The notes beneath the pieces were generated by a model, which was given only the letters and a program-made list of their open reading frames with translations, searched no databases and was not told where the DNA came from. Below are positions 1 through 7,084 of a stretch of 15,377 bases of DNA, piece by piece. Positions within the stretch are counted from its first letter, which is position 1. Every line of letters starts with the position of its first letter. Location: contig JAEZDS010000119.1 in assembly GCA_023433205.1 (NCBI GenBank), forward strand, positions 1 to 15,377, read 5' to 3'. Origin of the DNA: Bacteroidota bacterium (GTDB lineage Bacteria > Bacteroidota > Bacteroidia > B-17B0 > Aurantibacillaceae). A program made the position numbers and the translations under genes.

Positions 1-154
1 TCTCAAAACTCCGGTCGCGGCTTCCATCGTCAACCAGCACCAGTTCGAGATTCCACTCTTCTTTAGTCCTTTCAGCATCGATTGCAGCCAGCAATTTGTC
101 CATGAATGATGCGGAGTTATAAACCGGCACCAGTATTGAGATTTTTTTGCTCAT
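1..154 (-). CDS. Glycosyltransferase family 2, N-terminal part (cut by window edge)
   Basis: Only the first 51 codons are present; the rest lies beyond the left edge. The minus strand from the ATG at 154 reads MSKKISILVPVYNSASFMDK and soon afterwards VLVDDGSRDRS. This is the usual GT-A start: a beta strand with the VPVYN motif, then the nucleotide-binding VDDGS acidic pair. Family members transfer a sugar from an activated nucleotide donor to a glycan or lipid-linked acceptor at the cytoplasmic membrane face. The gene is divergent from the rfbF operon, with 97 bases between the two starts, which fits a surface polysaccharide locus. The family is clear; donor, acceptor and linkage cannot be told from this fragment. 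Confidence 0.85.
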   Translation of the reverse strand, partial: MSKKISILVPVYNSASFMDKLLAAIDAERTKEEWNLELVLVDDGSRDRSFE

Positions 155-251
155 AGAACAAGAGGCTAATATACCTGTTAATTTTAAAGTATGTCCCCTC
201 CAAATAAAAAAAAGGCTTATTTTCGTGCTTTTTAAAATCACTTTTTCCCCT
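155..251. promoter_or_regulatory. Divergent promoter region between GT2 and rfbF
   Basis: This 97-base AT-rich gap separates two divergent genes, so both promoters should lie here. On the plus strand TATTTTCG at 218-225 is one mismatch from the Bacteroidota -7 element TAnnTTTG. On the minus strand TTTATTTG (complement of 201-208) is also one mismatch away. No convincing -33 TTG is seen for either. No Shine-Dalgarno sequence precedes either start. Confidence 0.25.
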
Positions 252-1028
252 ATGAAAGTTGTTATTCTGGCCGGAGGGCTGGGCACCAGGATTTCGGAAG
301 AAACAATAGTGAAGCCAAAGCCCATGATAGAAATTGGGGGCAAGCCCATTATCTGGCATATAATGAAGATCTATTCTCATTTTGGTTTTAGTGAGTTTGT
401 AGTGTGCCTGGGTTACAAGGGCTACCTTATTAAAGAGTATTTTATCAATTACTTTTTGTACAACAGCGATATCACCGTAGAGCTGGAAAAGAATGTGGTT
501 GATGTTCATTTTACCAATAGCGAATCATTTAAAGTAACACTTGTGGATACAGGTTTAGATACCAACACTGCAGGCCGGATAAAAAGGATTGAAAAGCACG
601 TTAAAGGCGAACGATTCATGCTCACATACGGTGACGGGGTTGCTGATATTGATATTAAAAAGTTACTACAGTTCCATACATCTAGCGGAAAACTTGCCAC
701 GCTTTCTTCTATTCAATTACCCGGCAGGTTTGGGAATATAGAAACAAATCAGAACGGGATTGTTACGAGGTTTCAAGAAAAACCAGAAGGAGACGGCGTG
801 TGGATAAATGGAGGTTTTTTTGTGCTTGAGCCGGGCATTTTCAAGTACCTGGGGGGAGACATGGATTCCGTACAATGGGAAAAGAAACCACTTATTGATA
901 TAGCAAACGACGGACAGTTAGCGGCATATAAACATTCTGGTTTCTGGAAGTGCATGGACGCTATGCGTGACAAGATTGAGCTGGAGGAGTTGTGGCTAGA
1001 AAACAGTGCACCATGGAAAATCTGGTAG
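252..1028 (+). CDS. rfbF: Glucose-1-phosphate cytidylyltransferase
   Basis: It joins CTP and alpha-D-glucose 1-phosphate to give CDP-glucose, the entry step for CDP-linked 6-deoxy and dideoxy sugars. The protein has 258 residues from the ATG at 252, close to the usual length of about 257. The frame is open to 147, but the sequence before residue 1 lacks family character, whereas from 252 it starts directly with MKVVILAGGLGTR, the nucleotidyltransferase signature. Further family features are the KPKPMIEIGGKPI stretch (residues 21-33), YGDGVAD with the metal-binding Asp near 128, and GFWKCMDAMRDK near the C-terminus. It heads a six-gene operon of sugar-modifying enzymes. No RfbG-type CDP-glucose 4,6-dehydratase follows it here, unlike the classical rfbF-rfbG order. 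Confidence 0.93.
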   Translation: MKVVILAGGLGTRISEETIVKPKPMIEIGGKPIIWHIMKIYSHFGFSEFVVCLGYKGYLIKEYFINYFLYNSDITVELEKNVVDVHFTNSESFKVTLVDTGLDTNTAGRIKRIEKHVKGERFMLTYGDGVADIDIKKLLQFHTSSGKLATLSSIQLPGRFGNIETNQNGIVTRFQEKPEGDGVWINGGFFVLEPGIFKYLGGDMDSVQWEKKPLIDIANDGQLAAYKHSGFWKCMDAMRDKIELEELWLENSAPWKIW

Positions 1029-1070
1029 ACTGATGATCCATAAAAAAGCAACCAGTCCTGATATGCAAAA

Positions 1071-1619
1071 ATGAGATTTAGGGAACTTGCACTGAAAGGG
1101 GTTTATAGTATTGAACTCCACGTTATTGAGGACCAGCGTGGCGGGTTCGCACGAACCTATTGTAAGAATGAGTTTAAGAAAATTGGGTTTGAAAAAGATT
1201 TTGTTCAATTTAATCACTCCTGGAATCGCCATAAAGGAACCATAAGAGGTATGCATTATCAAATACATCCATTCAAGGAATTCAAGCTGATAAGGTGTGT
1301 GAGCGGTGCTGTACATGATGTTTTAATTGATCTCAGGAGAGGCTCTGAAACATTCCTGAAAAGTATTTCAATTTTATTGAGTGCTCAAAACAAGAATATG
1401 CTTTTGATTCCCGAAGGGCTGGCTCATGGCTTTCAAACTCTTGAAGATGAGACTCAGTTATTGTATCATCATACCGAATACTATAGCCCAGGCTTTGAAG
1501 GAGGTTTAAATTTTTCCGATCCTTCCTTAAACCTGAGCTGGCCGGTACCTGTTACTGTAGTTTCGGACCGAGACCGTTCACACAAGTTTTTAGACAATAC
1601 ATTTAAAGGATTAGAATAA
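1071..1619 (+). CDS. RmlC-family nucleotide-sugar 3,5-epimerase
   Basis: This 182-residue cupin enzyme belongs to the dTDP-4-dehydrorhamnose 3,5-epimerase family, which inverts C5 and/or C3 of 4-keto-6-deoxy sugar nucleotides. The family core TIRGMHYQ is present with the catalytic His at residue 62, followed by Lys72, the strand VHDVLIDLR, IPEGLAHGFQTL, LLYHHTEYYSP with the catalytic-type Tyr132, and Asp168 in the SDRDR stretch. All the usual active-site residues therefore appear intact. It lies 42 bases after rfbF, and its stop codon overlaps the next start by one base (TAATG at 1617-1621). Since the locus makes CDP-glucose and contains no dTDP-sugar genes, I infer a CDP-linked 4-keto sugar as substrate rather than the dTDP substrate in the family name. 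Whether it acts at C5 only or at both carbons is not determined. Confidence 0.88.
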   Translation: MRFRELALKGVYSIELHVIEDQRGGFARTYCKNEFKKIGFEKDFVQFNHSWNRHKGTIRGMHYQIHPFKEFKLIRCVSGAVHDVLIDLRRGSETFLKSISILLSAQNKNMLLIPEGLAHGFQTLEDETQLLYHHTEYYSPGFEGGLNFSDPSLNLSWPVPVTVVSDRDRSHKFLDNTFKGLE

Positions 1620-2848
1620 TGAAGTGCCGTTTTTGCAACAGTGCAGTTGAAAATGAATTTGTAGATTTGGTTAACAGCCCCCCTTCGAATTCGTATTTAT
1701 CCAGAGAACAATTGAATGAGCCGGAAGTATTTTACCCCTTAAAGGTAAAAGTTTGTCACAACTGCTGGTTAGTGCAAATAGATGAATATAAAAAGTCTAC
1801 AGAAATCTTTAATGCCGACTACGCGTATTTTTCTTCGTACTCTTCCAGCTGGCTTGCTCATTCCAAGAAGTATACCGACTTGATGACCCAAAGATTTAAT
1901 TTTGGCCCTCAAAGTCTGGTAGTGGAACTTGCATCAAATGACGGCTATCTGCTTCAATATTTTGTCGAAAAGGGAATACCGGTATTGGGTATAGAACCAA
2001 CGGCAAATACGGCTGAGGTCGCAAAGAAAAAGGGTATTAACACTATTGTTGAGTTTTTCGGACTTACTCTTGCAAAGACTCTGTCAAACGCTGGGCAAAA
2101 GGCAGATCTCATTCTTGGGAACAATGTACTCGCCCATGTACCAGACATCAATGATTTTGTAAAGGGCATAGCCGCTCTGCTAAAACCAGAAGGGATAGTT
2201 ACCATGGAATTTCCTCATCTCTATCAGCTGGTGCTTAACAATCAGTTCGACACCATCTATCACGAACATTTTTCGTACCTTTCGTTCACCACAGTAAAAA
2301 AGATATTTGAAAAGCATGGGATGACCATGTTTGACGTGGAGGAATTACCCACTCATGGAGGTTCTCTCAGAATTTTTGCCAAACTGACAAGCAATACCAA
2401 ATTTGTAATTGAAAACAATGTGAAAGAACTGCTTGCAAAAGAAGAGGCAGCAGGTCTGAATACGTTGGCCTATTATCAGGGTTTCCAGGAAAAAGTTCAA
2501 ATTGTTAAAAATAACCTTTTGCATTTTCTGATTGAGAAGAAAAAAGACAAAAAACTTGTTGCTGCCTATGGTGCTGCAGCAAAAGGAAATACACTGCTCA
2601 ACTATTGTGGAATAAAGAATGACCTGATTTCATTTGTAGTTGACGCAAATCCACACAAACAAAACAAATATTTGCCTGCCAGCCATATTCCTGTAGTTGC
2701 TGAAGATGCAATTAAAAAGCACAAGCCCCATTATATAATAATTTTACCATGGAACCTGCAAAAGGAAATAGTAGAGCAGCTGCATTACATAAAAGAATGG
2801 GAAGGTCGTTTTGTGGTACCTATTCCTGAATTAAAAGTTCTCGAATGA
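1619..2848 (+). CDS. Zinc-finger sugar C-methyltransferase (TylC3/TcaB9/NovU type)
   Basis: The 409-residue protein has the three-part layout of SAM-dependent sugar C-methyltransferases, which add a methyl branch to the carbon next to a 4-keto group of a nucleotide sugar. The N-terminal zinc domain shows C3-x2-C6 and C46-x2-C49. The Rossmann SAM motif VVELASNDGY lies at residues 101-110. The segment YHEH at 214-217 matches the family active-site block whose Tyr, Glu and His are implicated in C3 deprotonation in TcaB9. A C-terminal Rossmann-like domain (AAYGAAAKGNTLLNY) completes the fold. It overlaps the following SDR gene by ATGA. The family is secure; methylation at C3 is the best guess from known relatives but is not shown directly. 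Confidence 0.9.
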   Translation: MKCRFCNSAVENEFVDLVNSPPSNSYLSREQLNEPEVFYPLKVKVCHNCWLVQIDEYKKSTEIFNADYAYFSSYSSSWLAHSKKYTDLMTQRFNFGPQSLVVELASNDGYLLQYFVEKGIPVLGIEPTANTAEVAKKKGINTIVEFFGLTLAKTLSNAGQKADLILGNNVLAHVPDINDFVKGIAALLKPEGIVTMEFPHLYQLVLNNQFDTIYHEHFSYLSFTTVKKIFEKHGMTMFDVEELPTHGGSLRIFAKLTSNTKFVIENNVKELLAKEEAAGLNTLAYYQGFQEKVQIVKNNLLHFLIEKKKDKKLVAAYGAAAKGNTLLNYCGIKNDLISFVVDANPHKQNKYLPASHIPVVAEDAIKKHKPHYIIILPWNLQKEIVEQLHYIKEWEGRFVVPIPELKVLE

Positions 2849-3711
2849 AGATCCTGGTAACCGGTGCAACGGGCTTTATAGGCAACTATATAGTTAAGGA
2901 ACTTCTACGAAGAAAGGTGGCAGTGATAGCCTCTTCAAGCAGAGCAAAAGAACAGATTGATTCCGACTGGACCGATAAGGTGATTTACAGGCAATGCAAT
3001 ATTCATGAAATTGGTTCAGAAAACCTTTTTCATTATTTCGAAAAACCTGATCATGCCATACATCTTGCCTGGGGTGGTTTGTCAAACTTCAAGGACGAGT
3101 TTCATATTACCAAAGAATTACCCGCGCAAAAACATTTTGTCCGCCAGCTTATCTCCTCCGGACTTACCAGCCTAACTGTTACCGGCACCTGCCTTGAATA
3201 TGGCAATCAGGAGGGAGAGTTAACAGAAGACATGCCGGCGCAGCCCGTTGTTCCGTATGCCGTTGCAAAAAACGAGCTCCGCCAATACCTAGAACATATC
3301 GGGAGTACAATTCCCTTCGATCTCAGGTGGGTGCGGCTTTTTTACATGTATGGTAAAGGTCAGAACCCCAAATCAATCCTTGCCCAACTTGATGCAGCCA
3401 TCAAAAGGGGCGACTCTGAGTTTAATATGAGCATGGGAGAGCAGTGGCGCGATTACCTTCCGGTAGAAACTATAGCTCAAATAGTTGTTATATTTGCTGT
3501 GCAGCGTTACAAGCTGGGAATAATGAATTGCTGCAGTAATAAGCCAATTTCAATCAGGAATCTTGTTGAGCAGTATCTTAAATCACATAATAAAACTTTA
3601 CGTTTGAATCTCGGTTATTATCCCTATCCAGATTATGAACCATTTCGCTTTTGGGGCAGCAATAAAAAACAACAATCAATTTTAGAACATGAATCCAGTA
3701 GAACAATTTAA
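2845..3711 (+). CDS. SDR NAD(P)-dependent sugar 4-ketoreductase/epimerase
   Basis: This 288-residue extended short-chain dehydrogenase has the N-terminal nucleotide-binding GATGFIG (GxxGxxG, residues 7-13), a TGTCLEYG strand carrying the catalytic Thr near 115, YAVAK with Tyr138 and Lys142, and later GEQWRDYLPVE, the usual end of the substrate domain. It lacks the acidic pair in the SSD/TDE-type motif of 4,6-dehydratases, so it is unlikely to replace the missing RfbG. It more closely resembles the CDP-abequose/paratose-synthase group of 4-ketoreductases. After the C-methyltransferase step it would reduce the C4 keto group and fix the final sugar. It starts within the ATGA of the upstream gene, and its last 23 bases overlap the next gene. 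Exact stereochemistry cannot be read from sequence. Confidence 0.85.
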   Translation: MKILVTGATGFIGNYIVKELLRRKVAVIASSSRAKEQIDSDWTDKVIYRQCNIHEIGSENLFHYFEKPDHAIHLAWGGLSNFKDEFHITKELPAQKHFVRQLISSGLTSLTVTGTCLEYGNQEGELTEDMPAQPVVPYAVAKNELRQYLEHIGSTIPFDLRWVRLFYMYGKGQNPKSILAQLDAAIKRGDSEFNMSMGEQWRDYLPVETIAQIVVIFAVQRYKLGIMNCCSNKPISIRNLVEQYLKSHNKTLRLNLGYYPYPDYEPFRFWGSNKKQQSILEHESSRTI

Positions 3712-4417
3712 AAAAGAACGGGCAGAAAGAATTAAGCAGTATGGCAACAACGCAGAATTAAAGCAGGCTGCTGCCAAGTTCAATGAAGTATCGAACCGCG
3801 AAATGTATTCGTACAACTTTTCCTGGATGGGTCGTCCAATCATTCAATATCCTCAGGACATGATAGCAATGCAGGAGATTATTTGGGAGCTAAAACCCGA
3901 CCTGATTATTGAGACAGGAATAGCTCATGGAGGTTCATTGATTTATTATGCCTCCATTATGGAATTAATTGGAAAAGGTGAAATTATTGGGATTGACATT
4001 GACATCCGTGACCACAACAAACGAGAAATTGAAGCCCATCCCATGTTCAAAAGAATCAAAATGATCCAGGGTTCGGCTGTTGACCCGAATATTGTTGAAG
4101 AAATTAAGAGTGTGGCACAGGGCAAAAAAACCGTGTTGGTATCGCTGGATTCCAATCACACACATGATCATGTATTGGAAGAGCTCAAACTGTATTCACC
4201 CTTTGTGACTAAAGGTTCGTATTGTGTGGTCTTTGACACCATCGTGGAAGATCTTCCTAAGGGATCATATGACCGGCCATGGGATGTAGGAAATAATCCA
4301 AAAACGGCGGTCATTGAATTCTTAAAAAGTAATACTGATTTCGAAATTGATAAACAGATCGACAATAAACTGCTGATAAGCGTAGCACCAGACGGCTATC
4401 TGAGAAGAATCAGATAA
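3689..4417 (+). CDS. CmcI/rhamnosyl-type O-methyltransferase (cephalosporin hydroxylase family)
   Basis: The 242-residue protein matches the RMNT/CmcI SAM-dependent methyltransferase family. Members are often labelled cephalosporin hydroxylase but commonly O-methylate sugars or other hydroxyls. Visible signatures are the SAM-binding IIETGIAHGGSLIYYAS (from residue 73), the acidic GIDIDIR near 101-107, VSLDSNHTHDHV near 151-162 containing candidate metal ligands, VVFDTIVED, and the diagnostic WDVGNNPKTAV near 198-208. The ATG lies 23 bases inside the end of the SDR gene, so the two are probably translationally coupled; the glycosyltransferase starts two bases after its stop. In this setting I infer O-methylation of the branched deoxysugar, before or after transfer. 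Real cephamycin chemistry is not expected, since no beta-lactam gene is nearby. Confidence 0.87.
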   Translation: MNPVEQFKKERAERIKQYGNNAELKQAAAKFNEVSNREMYSYNFSWMGRPIIQYPQDMIAMQEIIWELKPDLIIETGIAHGGSLIYYASIMELIGKGEIIGIDIDIRDHNKREIEAHPMFKRIKMIQGSAVDPNIVEEIKSVAQGKKTVLVSLDSNHTHDHVLEELKLYSPFVTKGSYCVVFDTIVEDLPKGSYDRPWDVGNNPKTAVIEFLKSNTDFEIDKQIDNKLLISVAPDGYLRRIR

Positions 4418-4419
4418 AT

Positions 4420-5271
4420 ATGCTTGAATCTGCGCCCCTTGTAAGTATTTGTATTCCAGTATACAATGCTGCGCCATTTATCCGCTACACAATTGCGTGC
4501 TGCCTGAATCAGACATACAAAAATATCGAAATCATTTTTTCTGATAACTGTTCAACTGACGGCACTGATCAAATCATTAAGTCATATCAAGATACACGTA
4601 TAAAGTTTTACCAGAATGCCCAAAATATCGGACTTGTTGGCAACTACATTCAGGCGCTGGCTTATGCCACAGGAAAATACATGGGGTTTTTGGGTGCAGA
4701 TGATGCAATGGACAGCACGGCCATAGAAAAATGTGTCGCAATACTAGAGTCCCCACAATATCAAAATGTAGTCCTTGTTAATACACATATTCATGTGATT
4801 GATGAAAACAACAAGGTAATTTTTGAAAAGCGCTCTTTGATAAAAAGTGGCCGTGTATCTGGTTACTGGGGCATAAGATCAAATTTTCTTTATGGATCCA
4901 ACACCATCGGAGAGCCAAATGGCTCTTTCTTCAGAAAAGCTACCTATGACAAAATTCCGAACCCTAAATTTAAGAACGCCAATATGTGGACCATGGATCT
5001 TGATATGAAGTTTGAATTGTTGCTACAAGGTGAGGGATATATGATTGCAGAACCTCTGGGCATGTTTCGCGTGTCCACACAAAGTACCAGCAGAAAGGAA
5101 CTGAGGTTCTCACAGGCCCGTTTGTTCAGGGAATACGTTTTCACGCTCTACAAGGACAAAAGATACAAACTTTCATTCATCTGGGTACTTATCGCTGCAA
5201 TAACTTCCTTTTTTCTCCAAATAGCGCGAAATATCTTTTACTTGTTTCACCTCCGAAAACAAACAAAATAA
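4420..5271 (+). CDS. Glycosyltransferase family 2 with C-terminal membrane segment
   Basis: This 283-residue GT-A glycosyltransferase starts with PLVSICIPVYNAAPF, then IEIIFSDNCSTDGT as nucleotide-binding loop and FLGADDAMD with the DxD-type metal pair at Asp95-Asp96. A hydrophobic segment near residues 251-275, followed by a basic tail (HLRKQTK), suggests a membrane-anchored C-terminus with the catalytic domain in the cytoplasm. It is the last gene of the operon and the natural candidate to transfer the modified deoxysugar made by the five upstream enzymes. No hairpin terminator is seen in the 49 bases after it, so some read-through into the next gene is possible. Donor and acceptor specificity are inferred from context only. 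Confidence 0.88.
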   Translation: MLESAPLVSICIPVYNAAPFIRYTIACCLNQTYKNIEIIFSDNCSTDGTDQIIKSYQDTRIKFYQNAQNIGLVGNYIQALAYATGKYMGFLGADDAMDSTAIEKCVAILESPQYQNVVLVNTHIHVIDENNKVIFEKRSLIKSGRVSGYWGIRSNFLYGSNTIGEPNGSFFRKATYDKIPNPKFKNANMWTMDLDMKFELLLQGEGYMIAEPLGMFRVSTQSTSRKELRFSQARLFREYVFTLYKDKRYKLSFIWVLIAAITSFFLQIARNIFYLFHLRKQTK

Positions 5272-5305
5272 TTGGCCCACCTTTAGATCTTTAATCCTAA
5301 CTTTA
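5272..5305 (+). promoter_or_regulatory. Candidate promoter for the cystathionine gamma-synthase/lyase gene
   Basis: TAACTTTA at 5298-5305 is one mismatch from TAnnTTTG. A TTG at 5272-5274 lies 23 bases upstream, slightly longer than the usual spacing. The leader would be very short (start codon at 5321). A weak match, offered because a functional break between the polysaccharide operon and the metabolic gene is expected here. Confidence 0.25.
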
Positions 5306-5320
5306 CTCAGCCTTTATAGC

Positions 5321-6478
5321 ATGTCAAAAACTGATTCCCACCGCTTCGCTACCAGAGCAATCCACGCAGGTATTGAACCTGATCCCTCTACGGGCGCAAT
5401 CATGACCCCCATTTTCCAAACAAGCACATATGTGCAGGAGCATCCCGGAAAAAACAAGGGCTTTGCTTATGCCAGAGGGAAAAACCCTACCCGTGAAGCG
5501 CTGCAAAATAATATTGCTGCGCTCGAAGATGGCAAACATTGCCTCTGTTTTAGCAGCGGAATGGGCGCAATTGATGCCGTTATTAAACTTCTACAGCCAG
5601 GCGACGAGGTTATCACAGGAGATGATCTGTATGGCGGCAGCTACCGTATGTTCACCAGAGTGTTCGCTAACTTCGGAATCAAATTTCATTATATCAACTT
5701 AACTGATGCTTCAAACATTGAGAAGTGCATAAATAAAAACACAAAACTTCTTTGGGTGGAAACCCCTACCAATCCAACAATGCAGATAATGGACCTTGAG
5801 GCATGCAATACCATCGCGAAAAAACACAAACTAATTTTCGCGGTTGATAATACATTCGCATCTCCTTACCTCCAAAATCCATTAAAATGGGGCGCAGACA
5901 TTGTAATGCACAGTGTCACTAAGTACCTTGGGGGTCACAGCGACGTGGTTATGGGTGCCCTCGTTATTAACGACTCTTCTCTTTATGAAAAACTGGCCTT
6001 CATACAAAACAGCTGCGGTGCCACACCAGGGCCAATGGACTGCTTCCTTGTGATAAGGGGAATTAAAACCCTGCATCTGCGCATGGAAAGACATTGTTTT
6101 AACGGAAGAAAGGTCGCCGAATTCCTTAAAGGTCACCCGGCTATCCAAAAAATATACTGGCCGGGTTTTGAAGATCACCATAATCACGCCATCGCTAAAA
6201 AGCAGATGAAGGATTTTGGGGGGATGATCTCCATTGAGTTAAAGGAAAGAAGCATTGAGAATATTTTCAGGATCGCCTCTTCGTTTAAGGTATTCTCACT
6301 GGCTGAAAGTCTTGGCGGTGTTGAATCACTGGTGAATCATCCGGCAACAATGACTCATGCGTCAATACCCAAAGCCGAACGTGAGAAAGTCGGGGTCTCT
6401 GATAGCCTGCTGCGGTTCAGCGTAGGAGTTGAGGACATTGAAGATCTGCTTGAAGATCTGGCCAGAGCACTGGGCTAA
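5321..6478 (+). CDS. Cystathionine gamma-synthase/gamma-lyase (PLP, trans-sulfuration family)
   Basis: This cytoplasmic PLP enzyme links cysteine and homocysteine metabolism, either joining cysteine to an activated homoserine or cleaving cystathionine. The 385 residues match the family length. Seen are Tyr50 and Arg52 in FAYARGKNPTR, SSGMGAI near 78-84, Tyr104 in DDLYGG, Asp176 in AVDNTFASPYLQNPL (pairs with the PLP ring nitrogen), the Schiff-base Lys201 in SVTKYLGGHSD, and the C-terminal SLAESLGGVESLVNHPATMTHASIP. The last block is typical of both MetB and CGL branches, so synthase and lyase cannot be separated by eye and I give no symbol. No homoserine acyltransferase or other methionine gene adjoins it. 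It has no functional tie to the polysaccharide genes beside it. Confidence 0.92.
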   Translation: MSKTDSHRFATRAIHAGIEPDPSTGAIMTPIFQTSTYVQEHPGKNKGFAYARGKNPTREALQNNIAALEDGKHCLCFSSGMGAIDAVIKLLQPGDEVITGDDLYGGSYRMFTRVFANFGIKFHYINLTDASNIEKCINKNTKLLWVETPTNPTMQIMDLEACNTIAKKHKLIFAVDNTFASPYLQNPLKWGADIVMHSVTKYLGGHSDVVMGALVINDSSLYEKLAFIQNSCGATPGPMDCFLVIRGIKTLHLRMERHCFNGRKVAEFLKGHPAIQKIYWPGFEDHHNHAIAKKQMKDFGGMISIELKERSIENIFRIASSFKVFSLAESLGGVESLVNHPATMTHASIPKAEREKVGVSDSLLRFSVGVEDIEDLLEDLARALG

Positions 6479-6536
6479 CTCCTGCCACTTAACGCATTAG
6501 GAAAATATTCTTATTTTTACCGGTAGAACCCCACCA

Positions 6537-7079
6537 ATGCGTAAACTATTTACACTTATTTGCTGTTCACTCTGCTACATTATTAGTGCGCAGGTCCTTA
6601 GTTGCCGCGATGGTCTTACAAAATTTACTTCTGAAGCGCCTCTTGAACTTATTAAGGCGCAATCTGACAAGACAATAGGAGTACTTGACTGTGCCACGCG
6701 AAATGTTGCCTTTGCCATCGACATTGATACGTTTGAAGGTTTCAACAGCGGCCTGCAAAAGGAACACTTCCGCGAAAACTATATGGAAACTGAAAAGTAT
6801 CCTCGCGCCACATTTAAAGGAAAAATAATTGAGGAAGTTGATTTCAACACTGACGGGACAAGCACAATAAGGGCAAAAGGGGTCTTTACCGTCCATGGTG
6901 CGGCTAAGGAGAGAATTATCAACGTTAAGATCGTTAAAACCGGAAATATCGTTAAGGTGTCTTCTGACTTTGAAGTGCCTCTTGAAGACCATAATATAAA
7001 AATACCAAAGGTTGTTAATCAAAAAATTGCTTCAGTAATTTTGGTTGAAGTACAGGCTACACTTAAACCTAAAAGTTAA
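6537..7079 (+). CDS. Secreted YceI-family lipocalin-like protein
   Basis: The 180-residue product begins with a signal peptide (MRKLFTLICCSLCYIISAQ, likely cleaved after SA at residue 18), so it is periplasmic. The mature part carries YceI family marks: NVAFAIDIDTFEGF, then HFRENYMETEKYPRATFKGKI, and the closing GVFTVHGAAKERIINV, corresponding to the conserved F-x-V-H-G-x-x-K block. Family members form a beta barrel that holds an isoprenoid-type lipid in solved structures; the role here is unknown. It lies five bases before the propeller-SpoIIE sensor gene, so the two are probably co-transcribed and the YceI protein might act with that sensor in the periplasm. A weak TAnnTTTA element (6512-6519) precedes it. 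Confidence 0.82.
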   Translation: MRKLFTLICCSLCYIISAQVLSCRDGLTKFTSEAPLELIKAQSDKTIGVLDCATRNVAFAIDIDTFEGFNSGLQKEHFRENYMETEKYPRATFKGKIIEEVDFNTDGTSTIRAKGVFTVHGAAKERIINVKIVKTGNIVKVSSDFEVPLEDHNIKIPKVVNQKIASVILVEVQATLKPKS

Positions 7080-7084
7080 ATCAA

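Noticed and set aside
147..251. 35-codon upstream extension of rfbF in the same frame
   Set aside because: The extension starts at a non-ATG codon and encodes nothing resembling the family; the nucleotidyltransferase fold begins exactly at the ATG at 252. It would also overlap the divergent GT start.
2845..3711. SDR gene considered as the missing CDP-glucose 4,6-dehydratase
   Set aside because: At 288 residues it is short for RfbG (about 360), and its catalytic strand reads TGTCLEYG without the Asp/Glu-Lys pair of dehydratases; it fits a ketoreductase better.
3689..4417. Cephamycin-type beta-lactam biosynthesis suggested by the CmcI family name
   Set aside because: No beta-lactam synthetase or other cephamycin gene is present and all neighbours act on sugars.
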